This document shows positions 8,230 to 17,108 of a DNA stretch of 64,000 nucleotides, one piece after another (position 1 is the first letter of the stretch; every line of letters begins with the position of its first letter). A program made the position numbers and the translations under genes. The stretch covers positions 197,556-261,555 of the forward strand of contig NZ_JOJE01000004.1 of the NCBI RefSeq assembly GCF_000720255.1. The letters are read 5' to 3'. This stretch comes from Streptomyces griseus subsp. griseus (GTDB lineage Bacteria > Actinomycetota > Actinomycetes > Streptomycetales > Streptomycetaceae). A model generated the notes under the pieces. The model did not search any database, was not told the origin of the DNA, and saw only the letters and a list, made by a program, of their open reading frames with translations.

Positions 8230-8775
8230 TCAGCCGATCAGCGTCCGGGCCGCCTCCCGGGCCTCCGCCGCCGGCTCCGTGCTGCCGGTGACGCCCGCGG
8301 TGACCATCGCGCCCTCGGCCAGCAGGAACAGTGAACCGGTCAACGTGGCGGGCAGGCCCGCGTCGGCCACGAGGCCGGCGAGGTAGTCGCGGAACGCCTG
8401 CTTGTGGGCGCGGACCTGGTGCGCCACGCGCTCCGACGTGGCGCCCAGTTCGCCGTACGCGTTGATCCAGGCGCACCCGCGGAAGCCGTCCTCGCCGAAC
8501 CACTCCTCCAGCCGGTCGAAGACGGCGAGGACCCTTCGACGCGGGTCCTCGTGCCGCTCCACCGAGCGCGCGAGCCGGCCGCGCCAGCGCTCGTCCCGCC
8601 GCTCCAGATACGCCTCCACCAACTGCTCCTTGGCCGGGAAGAGCTGGTACAGCCTCTTGAGCGAGACCCCGGATGCCCCGCGGACATCGTCCATGCCGAC
8701 GGACTGGACGCCCCGCCCGTAGAACAGCTGCTCGGCGGCGTCCAGCGCCCGCTCGCGGGCGACCGTGGTGTCCAT
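8230..8775 (-). CDS. TetR-family transcriptional regulator
   Basis: A 181-aa TetR protein. The N-terminal helix-turn-helix is clear: ARERALDAAEQLFYGRGVQS followed by DVRGASGVSLKRLYQLFPAK. The C-terminal half is helical, ending LFLLAEGAMVTAGVTGSTEP, as in YcdC/TetR_C_16-like regulators. It diverges from the DUF1348 gene across 129 bp that contain two perfect palindromes, so it very likely represses both itself and that gene. ATG 8775 begins MDTTVARER. The inducer is unknown. Confidence 0.88.
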   Translation of the reverse strand: MDTTVARERALDAAEQLFYGRGVQSVGMDDVRGASGVSLKRLYQLFPAKEQLVEAYLERRDERWRGRLARSVERHEDPRRRVLAVFDRLEEWFGEDGFRGCAWINAYGELGATSERVAHQVRAHKQAFRDYLAGLVADAGLPATLTGSLFLLAEGAMVTAGVTGSTEPAAEAREAARTLIG

Positions 8776-8832
8776 CGACCACTCCTTCCACCGGCTCCTC
8801 GCCGGTGCCCGCACCGGCCCGCTCCTTGACGC

Positions 8833-8883
8833 GAGAACGAGCGTTCTCCTACGGTAGCAGCCATCCGGAGAACGCTCGTTCTC
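8833..8883. promoter_or_regulatory. Twin TetR operators between tetR and DUF1348 genes
   Basis: GAGAACGAGCGTTCTC (8833-8848) and GAGAACGCTCGTTCTC (8868-8883) are reverse complements of each other, each with 7-bp perfect arms, and their centres are 35 bp apart. A TTGACG at 8825-8830 and TACGGT at 8850-8855 could form a rightward promoter overlapping the first site. The symmetry and location make binding by the adjacent TetR protein very likely. Confidence 0.75.
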
Positions 8884-8904
8884 CACTTCGCAGCGGAGCA
8901 GCCC

Positions 8905-9363
8905 ATGTCCGACCGCCCACCCCTGCCGCCCTTCAACCGGGAGACCGCCGCCCGCAAGGTCCAGGCCGCCGAGGACGCCTGGAACACCCGGGACCCGCAC
9001 CGGGTCGCGCTCGCCTACTCCGAGGACTCGGTGTGGCGCAACCGCGACACCTTCCTCACCGGCCGCGCCGAGATCGTCGCGTTCCTCACCGCGAAGTGGG
9101 CGCGCGAACTCGACTACGCGCTGCGCAAGGACCTGTGGGCCTTCGACGGCGACCGCATCGCCGTCCGCTTCCAGTACGAGTGCCGCGACACCGAGGGGCA
9201 GTGGTGGCGGTCGTACGGCAACGAGCTGTGGCAGTTCGACGAGCACGGTCTGATGATCCGGCGTGAGGCGAGCATCAACGACGTGCCGATCACCGAGGCG
9301 GAGCGCCGCATCCTGGGACCGCGGCCCGAGGCCGAGCACGGCCGCTCCTTCCCCCTTCAATAG
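8905..9363 (+). CDS. DUF1348 / NTF2-like (SnoaL-type fold) protein
   Basis: A 152-aa protein matching the DUF1348 family throughout: [19 protein letters not shown], then [35 protein letters not shown] and [18 protein letters not shown]. These are compact NTF2-fold proteins of unknown activity, often induced through an adjacent TetR regulator. The gene is controlled by the operator pair just upstream. The flavoprotein gene follows after 9 bp, so they are probably co-transcribed. Confidence 0.88.
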   Translation: MSDRPPLPPFNRETAARKVQAAEDAWNTRDPHRVALAYSEDSVWRNRDTFLTGRAEIVAFLTAKWARELDYALRKDLWAFDGDRIAVRFQYECRDTEGQWWRSYGNELWQFDEHGLMIRREASINDVPITEAERRILGPRPEAEHGRSFPLQ

Positions 9364-9372
9364 GGTGCCCGC

Positions 9373-9891
9373 GTGACCGAACCCGACGGCAAGCCCTTCC
9401 TCTACGTCGTCGTCTGCGCCGCCGGGATCGCCGCGGGCGTCGACGAACTCATCACCGCCGCCCAGGAGCGGGGCTGGGCGGTCGGTGTCTTCGCCACCCC
9501 CACCGCCGTGAACGGCTTCTTCGACACCGCCGCGGTGGAGACCCGGACCGGGCTCCCCATCCGCTCCGCCTGGCGGCGCCCCGGAGACCCGCGCCCCTTC
9601 CCGGACCCGGACGCCGTCGTGGTCGCGCCCGCCACCTTCAACACCGTCAACAAGTGGGCGGCCGGCATCGCCGACACCCTCGCCCTGGGCACCCTGTGCG
9701 AGCTGACCGGCCGCTCCGTGCCGATCGCCGTACTGCCGTGCGTGTCCGACGCCCTGGCCGCCCACCCCGCCTACCAGGACAGCCTCATCCGCCTGCGCGG
9801 CATGGGCGTGCGCTTCGGGGAGCCGTACGAGGGCGGAGGGACCGGGGAGTTCGGCTGGGAGCGCGCGCTGGATCTGCTGGAGGCGACGTAG
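9373..9891 (+). CDS. Flavoprotein-fold (PPC-decarboxylase-like) protein
   Basis: A 172-aa Rossmann-like flavoprotein of the phosphopantothenoylcysteine-decarboxylase superfamily. The N-terminal strand YVVVCAAGIAAGVDEL, the DAVVVAPATFNTVNKWAAGI segment and AVLPCVSDALAAHPAYQ are the FMN-binding regions. It is shorter than CoaB/C and has no CTP ligase domain, so it is not a pantothenate enzyme by itself. GTG start at 9373, 9 bp after the DUF1348 gene. Its reaction is unknown. Confidence 0.8.
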   Translation: MTEPDGKPFLYVVVCAAGIAAGVDELITAAQERGWAVGVFATPTAVNGFFDTAAVETRTGLPIRSAWRRPGDPRPFPDPDAVVVAPATFNTVNKWAAGIADTLALGTLCELTGRSVPIAVLPCVSDALAAHPAYQDSLIRLRGMGVRFGEPYEGGGTGEFGWERALDLLEAT

Positions 9892-9932
9892 GCTCGGCCG
9901 AGTACGCCCGTACGACGGCAGGAGCAGCAACG

Positions 9933-10901
9933 ATGCAGTACGTGAAGCTCGGTACGACGGGTCTGGACGTGTCCCGGATCTGCCTGGGCTGCATGACCTA
10001 CGGCGTCCCCGACCGAGGCCCGCACGAGTGGACCCTCGACGAGGAGGCGTCCCGGCCGCTGATCCGGCAGGCACTGGACGCCGGCATCAACTTCTTCGAC
10101 ACCGCGAACGTCTACTCCGACGGCACCAGCGAGGAGATCGTCGGCAGGGCGCTGCGCGACTTCGCCCGCCGTGACGAGATCGTGCTCGCCACGAAGGTGC
10201 ACGGCCGGATGCGGCCGGGACCCAACGGCGGCGGTCTGTCCCGCAAGGCGATCCTGACCGAGATCGACCACAGCCTCACCCGCCTGGGCACGGACCACGT
10301 CGACCTGTACCAGATCCACCGCTTCGACCCGCACACCCCGGTCGAGGAGACGATGGAGGCCCTGCACGACGTGGTCAAGGCGGGCAAGGCGCGCTACATC
10401 GGGGCGAGTTCGATGTACGCCTGGCAGTTCGCCAAGATGCAGCACACGGCGGAGCGGGGCGGCTGGACCCGGTTCGTCTCCATGCAGAACCACTACAACC
10501 TCCTGTACCGCGAGGAGGAACGCGAGATGCTGCCCCTCTGCGCCGACCAGGGCGTCGGCGTCCTGCCGTGGAGTCCGCTCGCCCGCGGCCGCCTCACCCG
10601 CGACTGGGGCGTCGAGACCGACCGCAGCGCCACGGACGCCTTCGGCGGCACCCTCTACCTGGAGGGCGACCGGGCCATCGTCGAAACCGTCACCCGCATC
10701 GCGAACGACCGCGGCGTTCCGCGCGCCCGGGTCGCCCTCGCCTGGCTGCTGCACCAGGGCACGGTGACGTCCCCGATCGTCGGCGCCGCCAAGCCCCACC
10801 ACATCGAGGACGCGACGGCGGCGGTGGATCTGGCGCTCAGCGACAAGGAGTTGGAGGAGCTGGAGCAGCCGTACACCCCTCGCCCGATCGCCGGCCACTG
10901 A
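9933..10901 (+). CDS. Aldo/keto reductase
   Basis: A 322-aa (alpha/beta)8 NADPH-dependent oxidoreductase. The catalytic tetrad is visible: Asp56 and Tyr61 (FFDTANVYSDG), Lys88 (LATKVHG) and His129 (DLYQIHRFD). SSMYAWQ and FVSMQNHYNLLYREEEREML match the AKR general-stress/YajO-like subgroup, which reduces aldehydes and ketones. ATG 9933 has a GGCAGGAG site. It follows the flavoprotein by 41 bp and may share its transcript. Physiological substrate unknown. Confidence 0.9.
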   Translation: MQYVKLGTTGLDVSRICLGCMTYGVPDRGPHEWTLDEEASRPLIRQALDAGINFFDTANVYSDGTSEEIVGRALRDFARRDEIVLATKVHGRMRPGPNGGGLSRKAILTEIDHSLTRLGTDHVDLYQIHRFDPHTPVEETMEALHDVVKAGKARYIGASSMYAWQFAKMQHTAERGGWTRFVSMQNHYNLLYREEEREMLPLCADQGVGVLPWSPLARGRLTRDWGVETDRSATDAFGGTLYLEGDRAIVETVTRIANDRGVPRARVALAWLLHQGTVTSPIVGAAKPHHIEDATAAVDLALSDKELEELEQPYTPRPIAGH

Positions 10902-10915
10902 TCGGCGGCACCGGA

Positions 10916-11737
10916 TCAGTGGGGCCCGGTCGGCGCGAACTCCGTGCCGCACGGGCCCGCCCCCTCGCTCTCGGACAACACTACCCGCGCCCCGTTCATG
11001 GTCATCGTCCGGTAGTACGCGCCGATGCGGGTGGCGGAGCGGCCGACGTAGTGCCCGATGAACGAACGGCGGAACCGGTCGGCCGTGGCGTTGGGCTGCG
11101 AACCGTGCACCAGACTGCCGTTGAAGAACAGGACGTCCCCCGGCGCCATGTCGACCGGCACCGCCGCCAGCCCGGGCGGCGGCGGGACGTACTCCCGCGC
11201 GAACGACACCTCGGAGTCCGCGAGCTCAGGACAGAACAGGTCCATCGCGTGTGTCCCCGGCACCACCTCGAGTCCGCCGTTGTCCCGGTCGATCTCGTCG
11301 CAGGCGATCCACGCCGCCACGCACGTGCCCGGCTCCACCCGCAGATAGAAGTTGTCCTGGTGAAGGGCCTGCCCCCGCGCCCCCGGCGGCTTGAAGTAGA
11401 ACATGCTCTGCGCTGCCAGCGCCTCCTCGTCGAGCAGTGCCTCCAGCACCCTCCGCAGCCGGGCGTCCAGCAGCACCCGGCGCGCGAGCGGGTTGATCTC
11501 GTGCGGCTGCATCACCCGCGGGTGGGTGTGCAGCGGGTCGGCCGACCCGGGGCGCGGTTCGAAGTGCCCCGGCACCGGCCCGGCGGCGTGCAGCGCCGTG
11601 AACTCGGCACGGAGCCGGTCGATCTCCTCATGCCCGAACAGTCCCCTGAGGACGGTGAAACCGTCCTCCCGGTACTGCCGCAGTCCCGCCTGAGTCAGTA
11701 TGGGAGTCCCGGTGGCGTCGATGCCTGTGGCTGTCAT
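10916..11737 (-). CDS. Phytanoyl-CoA dioxygenase (PhyH) family oxygenase
   Basis: A 273-aa Fe(II)/2-oxoglutarate-dependent oxygenase. The metal triad is readable: His126 and Asp128 in ALHQDNFYL and a distal His211 in NGSLVHGSQPN; the Arg of RFRRSF probably binds 2-oxoglutarate. The N-terminal segment QYREDGFTVLRGLF is characteristic of PhyH proteins. ATG 11737 has a GAGGAGGG site. The gene diverges from an AraC-type regulator only 68 bp away, which probably controls it. Substrate unknown. Confidence 0.88.
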   Translation of the reverse strand: MTATGIDATGTPILTQAGLRQYREDGFTVLRGLFGHEEIDRLRAEFTALHAAGPVPGHFEPRPGSADPLHTHPRVMQPHEINPLARRVLLDARLRRVLEALLDEEALAAQSMFYFKPPGARGQALHQDNFYLRVEPGTCVAAWIACDEIDRDNGGLEVVPGTHAMDLFCPELADSEVSFAREYVPPPPGLAAVPVDMAPGDVLFFNGSLVHGSQPNATADRFRRSFIGHYVGRSATRIGAYYRTMTMNGARVVLSESEGAGPCGTEFAPTGPH

Positions 11738-11805
11738 GCGTCCCTCCTCGGTCCGGTGTCCTCGCCTCGTCACGCTAGGCCGATACGGCGTACGGAAGGA
11801 TGCCC

Positions 11806-12726
11806 ATGGGTGCTGACGACATGCCCGGGACTGCTGCGCCGGGCGACCCCTCGCCGCCGCCGGGCCATGTGGTCGTGGGCCACTTCGACGAGCTCCCGGG
11901 GTACGGCGTCAACCGGCCCCGCGGCTCGGACAGCTGGCTGTTCACCTGGACCACCGGCGGGGAGGGCCGGCTCGGCCAGGGGGCGGCAGGTGTGCGTGCG
12001 GGGGCGGGGGACTTCGTAATCCTCGCGCCGGGTGTCCCGCACGGCTACGGGGTCGCGTCCGGCGCCCCGCACTGGCGGTTCTGGTGGGCGCACTGCCAGG
12101 CGCGGCCCTCCTGGACGTCCTGGCTGCGGCCGTACGGCACCGGCGACGGGATGTACGTCGTCACGTCCGTCCCGGCCGGCCTGCACGGGCGGATCGGGTC
12201 GGCGTTCCGCAGGATGCTCGCGGACGCCCGCTGGACCGGCACCGACGCACCGCCCGTCGCCGCCGCCACGGACGACGGCGCGGTCGCCGTGGCGCACTGC
12301 AGCGCGGCGAGGGAACTCGCCCTGTGTTCCCTGGAGGAGGTCGTCCTGCTCACGACCGCGGCGGCACGCGGGCCCGTGGTCCGGTCCACTGTCGACGCCC
12401 GGGTGCGCCGGGCGCAGGCGCTGATCGCCGCCGACCCGGGCGCCCCGCACACGGTCCGCTCGCTCGCCGAGGCGGTCGCCCTGTCGCCCTCACGTTTCGC
12501 GCACCCGTTCACCGAGCAGTTCGGCCGGTCGCCGATGCGGGCGCTGCGCGAGGCGCGGCTGGGCCACGCCGCCCGGCTGCTGGAGAGTACCGACCTGTCG
12601 GTCGAACGGGTGGCCGCGGCCTCCGGCTTCGCCGGCCCGTATCACTTCAGCCGGGTGTTCCGGGAGCGCTACGGGATGCCGCCGGGCGCGTATCGGGGAA
12701 TCCCGCACGAATTTACGCTCCGATAA
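11806..12726 (+). CDS. AraC-family transcriptional regulator
   Basis: A 306-aa regulator. An N-terminal cupin-like sensor (about residues 15-110, with DFVILAPGVPHGYGVASG) precedes two AraC helix-turn-helix motifs: TVRSLAEAVALSPSRFAHPF and SVERVAAASGFAGPYHFSRV. The C-terminal signature FRERYGMPPGAYR is canonical. ATG 11806 lies 6 bp after a GGAAGG site; an ATG two codons upstream overlaps that site. It probably activates the divergent PhyH gene in response to a small, possibly sugar-like, ligand. Confidence 0.9.
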   Translation: MGADDMPGTAAPGDPSPPPGHVVVGHFDELPGYGVNRPRGSDSWLFTWTTGGEGRLGQGAAGVRAGAGDFVILAPGVPHGYGVASGAPHWRFWWAHCQARPSWTSWLRPYGTGDGMYVVTSVPAGLHGRIGSAFRRMLADARWTGTDAPPVAAATDDGAVAVAHCSAARELALCSLEEVVLLTTAAARGPVVRSTVDARVRRAQALIAADPGAPHTVRSLAEAVALSPSRFAHPFTEQFGRSPMRALREARLGHAARLLESTDLSVERVAAASGFAGPYHFSRVFRERYGMPPGAYRGIPHEFTLR

Positions 12727-12808
12727 GACGCGAAATTCGTCACTGAGCGTCGCTTGACGGTTCGTCAAATACAGTGGCGCACACACAATGCACAAATCCG
12801 CGAGATCT

Positions 12809-12840
12809 CTTGTTCACTCTCGCTGGCCTGTGCAAAGGTG
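12809..12840 (+). promoter_or_regulatory. Two-part motif shared with the second RICIN-protein gene
   Basis: CTTGTT (12809-12814), 14 bases, then TGTGCAAAGGTG (12829-12840). The same two blocks at exactly the same spacing lie upstream of the paralogous gene at 27515. This suggests a shared promoter or activator site. The gap also holds an inverted repeat TTGACGGTTCGTCAA at 12754-12768. Confidence 0.55.
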
Positions 12841-12994
12841 TGAGTTGTCGGCGTGCAGACAAAATATTTTCGCTGTGCGCACGAGGCGTCTCCCCGTTCG
12901 GCCCCGCGCTCCAAAAGAGCTGCCCAGGCCGACGTTCGAGATGCCGAACTCTGTACGGGTGGATCCGTCGCATGCCCTCGGAAGGAATGCCGTC

Positions 12995-15094
12995 TTGACT
13001 GACGCAGGTCCGTCGAATTCCCCGACCCCCGCGCGCCGCTTCGACGCCACGGACGAACAGCTCACCGCCGAGCTGACCAAGTGGACGAGCGGCTCGCCCG
13101 CGCTCCACCCCGTGGGCGAACTGCTGGACCGGCACTGGGAAGCGGCCTTCGCCTACGCCAGGCTGTGCACCGACGGCCCGCGGGCGGCGGGCATGCTCAC
13201 CACCGCCGCCTTCACCAGACTCTTCGGCGCGTCCCTGCGGCAGAGCGGACCGAGCGCCGCATGGCGGCCCCATCTCCTCGTCACCGTGCGCCGGATCGCC
13301 GCGGAGTGGGACGCCGACGGCCGACGCGACCTGCTCCACCCCGCCCTGCGCTCCGACACCGACACCGACGACGGTGCCCGGGGCGCCGCCCGGCTGCTCC
13401 CGGCGGCCGACCGGCGGATGCTGTCCCGCGCGTTCCAGCGGCTCTCCCAGTCCGCCCGCTGCCTGCTGTGGCACACCGAGGTGGAGGGCGAACCACTGGC
13501 CGCCCCGGCCGGGCTGCTCGGCCTGGACGAGGAGGACGCGCGCGTGGAACTGCGGCGCGCCCGTGAGAGGCTGCGCGACGAGTGCCTCCAGGCCCATCGC
13601 GAACTCGCCCCCGACGACGACTGCCGCCGCTACCACCGGCTGCTGGACGTGACCTGCCGGCGCGGCGCCGTCGACCTCGACCCCGATCTGCGCGCCCATC
13701 TGGAGCAGTGCATGCACTGCCGGCACACGGCGGGCCAACTGGAGCAGTTCAACGGCACGGGGCTCGGCCTCGCCGTGGCCGAAGGAGTACTGGGCTGGGG
13801 CGCGCGGGCCTACCTGGAGTCGCGGGCGGCCGGCGCCGAGGAGACTCCCGCGGCGGCGCCGGAGGAGTTCCTGCCGTTCCCGGGCGAGCCGTTCGACGTG
13901 CCCGGACCCGCCACCGGGATCCGCACGGGCCGCCCCGGCTCCAGACCGGGCGACCGCGCCGAGACCCGTTCCGCCGCACGCAAGGCGGCCCGAGCCGGCA
14001 CCCGCGCGGAATCCCGTTCCGGCCCCCGCACACGCCCCGAGCGCGGCAGCGGCTCGCACGACCGGCCCGCCGCGGAACGTGGCGCCGACGTCCGCGCCGC
14101 GTCCCCCGCCGCCCCCGGTGCCGAAACCCGTGCCGTCTCGCGCCGTGCGGACCGCAAGGCGGCCCGCCGCGCCCGCCGCCGCAACCTCGCCGCGGCCGTC
14201 CTCACCGTGAGCGGACTGGTTGTCCTGCCGCTGGTGCTCTGGTCGGCCCTGGGCTCCGGAGACGGCACGTCGGCGCCCGACGGCGGCGAGGCCGCCGAGA
14301 GCCCCGGCTCGGGCACGGGCGACTCGACGACCGACCCGTCCTGGGCCGGCGACGAGTCCCGGGGCACCCTGAGCGGCAGGCTTCACAACGTGGGATCGGG
14401 GCTCTGCGTCGGCATCGCCGGCACGAAGGCCGTCAAGGGCGCCGAGATCCGGCTGGCGGCCTGCTCCTCGGCCGAGTCGCAGCAGTGGACGTACGAGACC
14501 GACGGCCTCCTGCGCAACGCCGCGGCCCCCGACCTCTGCCTGGACTCCCACCTCGGTTACTCCGTACGGCTCGCCCCGTGCACGGGCGCCGACCGGCCCG
14601 GGGAGAAGAACGTCCGCTACGACTTCACCCTCCAGGGCACGCTGGTGCCCCGATGGGACCAGGACCTGGCGCTGACGCCCGCCGCCACCGACGGCTCCGG
14701 CGCGCTCGTCCTGAAGAACCGCGCCGACGACCCCGCCCAGCGCTGGGCCGTCGACACCTCGAAGCCCGACCCGCAGATGAAGGTCGTCAACTGGGGCACC
14801 GACAGCGACCCCGCGCCCACGACCCCCGCTCCCGCCCCCATTCCCAAGTCCTCGAAGACCCCCGCCCCCGCTCCCACACCGACCCCGACCGCACCCCGGA
14901 CCACCCCGGCACCGACACCGACCACCTCCCCGACCACGGCGGACCCGTGCTCGTACAACCCGTACTACTGCTCCTGGGACGACAACAACCAGAGCGGCGG
15001 CCGACCGGGCGGCCATGGGGGCTACGGCGGCTACCCGGGATACGGCGGCTACGGCTATGGCGGGTACGGCTACGGCGGCTACGGCGGCCGGTGA
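12995..15094 (+). CDS. Sigma-like/zinc-motif membrane protein with external ricin-type lectin domain
   Basis: About 699 aa. Residues 20-215 resemble degenerate ECF sigma regions 2 and 4 (for example RCLLWHTEVEGEPLAAPAGL, then a helix ending RERLRDECLQAHREL). An H-x3-C-x2-C motif (His235, Cys239, Cys242) like zinc anti-sigma domains follows. A basic disordered linker leads to one membrane helix (about 396-418). Outside lies a ricin-type beta-trefoil (about 465-590, with GLCVGIAG, QQWTYE, LCLDSH), then a Pro/Thr stalk and a Gly/Tyr-rich tail (GGYGGYPGYGG). TTG 12995 is chosen for the GGAAGGA site 8 bp upstream. A paralog sits at 27515. Signalling function is inferred. Confidence 0.8.
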   Translation: MTDAGPSNSPTPARRFDATDEQLTAELTKWTSGSPALHPVGELLDRHWEAAFAYARLCTDGPRAAGMLTTAAFTRLFGASLRQSGPSAAWRPHLLVTVRRIAAEWDADGRRDLLHPALRSDTDTDDGARGAARLLPAADRRMLSRAFQRLSQSARCLLWHTEVEGEPLAAPAGLLGLDEEDARVELRRARERLRDECLQAHRELAPDDDCRRYHRLLDVTCRRGAVDLDPDLRAHLEQCMHCRHTAGQLEQFNGTGLGLAVAEGVLGWGARAYLESRAAGAEETPAAAPEEFLPFPGEPFDVPGPATGIRTGRPGSRPGDRAETRSAARKAARAGTRAESRSGPRTRPERGSGSHDRPAAERGADVRAASPAAPGAETRAVSRRADRKAARRARRRNLAAAVLTVSGLVVLPLVLWSALGSGDGTSAPDGGEAAESPGSGTGDSTTDPSWAGDESRGTLSGRLHNVGSGLCVGIAGTKAVKGAEIRLAACSSAESQQWTYETDGLLRNAAAPDLCLDSHLGYSVRLAPCTGADRPGEKNVRYDFTLQGTLVPRWDQDLALTPAATDGSGALVLKNRADDPAQRWAVDTSKPDPQMKVVNWGTDSDPAPTTPAPAPIPKSSKTPAPAPTPTPTAPRTTPAPTPTTSPTTADPCSYNPYYCSWDDNNQSGGRPGGHGGYGGYPGYGGYGYGGYGYGGYGGR

Positions 15095-15129
15095 AACACG
15101 TGTGACGCCTCGGTGAGGCGGGCGGGCGC

Positions 15130-16422
15130 TCAGGGCCCGACGGCCTGGAGCGACACCCACAGTGCCGCCACCGCCGGCACCAGCGCGGCCGGTACCGCGA
15201 GCATCCCGAGCCGGGTGAACTCGCCGAAGCCGACGGCCGCACCGCCGTCGCCGTCCGCACCCTCCTCCTGCCGCTGCACGATGCGCCGCCACAGCAGCGT
15301 CGCCAGCGATCCGGCGTACGTCAGGTTCGGGCCGATGTTCACCCCGAGCAGCACCGCGAGCACCGCCCCGGGCCCCAGCGGGGCGGTGAGCGGCAGCAGA
15401 ACCAGCACCGCGGGCAGGTTGTTGATCAGGTTCGCGAGTACGGCGGCCAGGGCGGCGAGCGCGAGCAGCGCGACGAGCCCGGAGCCGCCGGGCAGCACGT
15501 GCCGCAGCGCGTCGGCGAGACCGTTGTCGACGACAGCGCGCACGACGACCCCGAGCGCGAGCACGAACGCCAGGAAGGCGGGGGAGGCGGCCCGCACCAC
15601 CGTGAGCGGTGTGGCTCCGCGCCGTACGAGCGCGCGCACCGCCAGCACCAGCGCCCCCGCCGACGCGGCCCACGCGGGATCGACGCCGATCGCGGAGGCC
15701 ACCACGAAACCGGCGAGCGTACAGGCCACGGTGACCAGCGCGAACAGCGGCAACCGCGGTGGCTCGGCGGCATCGGTATCGGCTTCGGGCGAGGGCGGGG
15801 GAGCCGCCAGGTCGTCCGCGAAGAACCGCCGGAACACCAGGTACTCGGCGCCGATCGCCACCAGCCAGGGCAGCGTCATCAGCGCGGCGAACCGGGTGAA
15901 GCTCAGGCCGCTCGCCGTGAACGCCAGCAGGTTGGTGAGGTTGGAGACCGGAAGCAGCAGCGACGCCGTGTTCGACAGGTGCGCGCAGGCGTAGAGGTGC
16001 GGCCGGGACCGTACGCCCATCCGGGTGGCGGTGGCCAGCACGACCGGGGTGAGCAGCACCACGGTGGCGTCGAGGCTGAGCACGGCCGTGATCACCGAGG
16101 CCAGCACGAAGACCGCGGTCAGCAGCCGTCCGGGCCGGCCCCCGGCCCAACGGGCCATCCAGGCCCCGCACGCCGTGAAGAGGCCCTCCACGTCACAGAA
16201 GTGAGCCAGGACCAGCACCGCCGCGAGGAACCCGACCACGGGCCCGAGCCGCTCGGCCTCCGCCAGCGCGTGCTCCGGCGAGATCACCCCGGTGGCGACG
16301 GCGACCGCGGCGGCCGGGACCGCCACGACCGCCTCCGGCCATCCGCCGGGGCGCAGGACGGCCCAGACGAGCGTGGCGACGAGCAGGACGACGGACAGTG
16401 ACTCGGCGAGCGGGGCGTTCAG
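15130..16422 (-). CDS. ArsB/SLC13-like (ion-transporter superfamily) permease with apparent CTG start
   Basis: A 430-aa membrane protein with about ten to twelve helices. Signature segments are VLVLAHFCDVEGLFTACGAW, LSLDATVVLLTPVVLA and a second-half repeat LANLINNLPAVLVLLPLT with GVNIGPNLTYAGSLA. These match ArsB/CitM-type permeases. An arsenite, dicarboxylate or other anion substrate is possible. The first family helix (residues NAPLAESLSVVLLVATLVW) is only included if translation begins at CTG 16422, which has an AAGGA site 6 bp upstream. The first standard start, GTG 16326, would remove that helix. No ars genes are adjacent. Confidence 0.8.
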   Translation of the reverse strand: MNAPLAESLSVVLLVATLVWAVLRPGGWPEAVVAVPAAAVAVATGVISPEHALAEAERLGPVVGFLAAVLVLAHFCDVEGLFTACGAWMARWAGGRPGRLLTAVFVLASVITAVLSLDATVVLLTPVVLATATRMGVRSRPHLYACAHLSNTASLLLPVSNLTNLLAFTASGLSFTRFAALMTLPWLVAIGAEYLVFRRFFADDLAAPPPSPEADTDAAEPPRLPLFALVTVACTLAGFVVASAIGVDPAWAASAGALVLAVRALVRRGATPLTVVRAASPAFLAFVLALGVVVRAVVDNGLADALRHVLPGGSGLVALLALAALAAVLANLINNLPAVLVLLPLTAPLGPGAVLAVLLGVNIGPNLTYAGSLATLLWRRIVQRQEEGADGDGGAAVGFGEFTRLGMLAVPAALVPAVAALWVSLQAVGP

Positions 16423-16516
16423 GGCGGTTCCTTCAGGACACGATCAGGTAGGGCGACGCCCATGAGAACACGGTCGGGTAAGAGGCCCGCCGGGAGGGTC
16501 GGGAAGGGGCGGGCGG

Positions 16517-17044
16517 TCAGGGACCGGTGCCGGGCGCGAACACCGTCAGGAACACCGAGGAGGCGTTGCCGGACACCGGCACGGGCCCGCCCGTCCACTT
16601 CACCTTCAACGGCTTCCGCTCGTCCGGAGGGGTGACCAGGAGCGCGGCGGGGGTGGCCGCCTTGGCGCCGCTGATCTCCGGGTTGCTGTAACTCAGCCCC
16701 GCCCACGCACTGCGGCCGGGGGCCAGCGTGACGGTCTTCGGCTTCTGGTTCGGTGCCCGCTTCGGGTCGGGGCCGAGCTGCTTGCCGGACGCGTCGAGGA
16801 ACGCGGCGCCCGGATAGCCGAACACCGTGCAGGTGCGGGAGGAGACGTTGGTGAGGACGACCGGGAAGTTCCACTGCCCGGCACCCGGATCGTTGCGGCC
16901 GACGGAGGCGCGCAGCTCGGAGGTGTGGCATCGCGCGCTCTTGACGGCGGGCTCCTGGGCGGATGCCGTCGTACCGAAGGCCACCAGGCCCGGCACGGCC
17001 AGTGCACCCACCCCTAAGGCGAAGAAACGATGCGATCGAGTCAT
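16517..17044 (-). CDS. Secreted DUF4232 protein containing a TTA codon
   Basis: A 175-aa secreted protein. It has a signal peptide (MTRSHRFFALGVGALAVPGL, cleavage near ASAQE), then a DUF4232 domain with two cysteines: CHTSELRASVG, VLTNVSSRTCTVFGYPG, and a C-terminal strand around WTGGPVPVSGNAS. The function of DUF4232 is unknown; it is an Ig-like extracellular domain. Codon 10 (plus-strand 17015-17017) is TTA, so translation should depend on the bldA tRNA and therefore on developmental stage. It lies 64 bp downstream of the SpoIIE phosphatase gene on the same strand. Confidence 0.85.
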   Translation of the reverse strand: MTRSHRFFALGVGALAVPGLVAFGTTASAQEPAVKSARCHTSELRASVGRNDPGAGQWNFPVVLTNVSSRTCTVFGYPGAAFLDASGKQLGPDPKRAPNQKPKTVTLAPGRSAWAGLSYSNPEISGAKAATPAALLVTPPDERKPLKVKWTGGPVPVSGNASSVFLTVFAPGTGP

Positions 17045-17108
17045 GCGCCTCGAGTTCCCCCTCGCACCACGACCGACACGACGACTGAGCGAACCGGCCG
17101 GGAATCAC

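Noticed and set aside
12740..16171. 1143-codon minus-strand open frame across the lectin-receptor gene and the permease
   Set aside because: It is antisense to a gene with clear domains and, over the permease, in the wrong frame; the composition is typical of GC-rich shadow frames.
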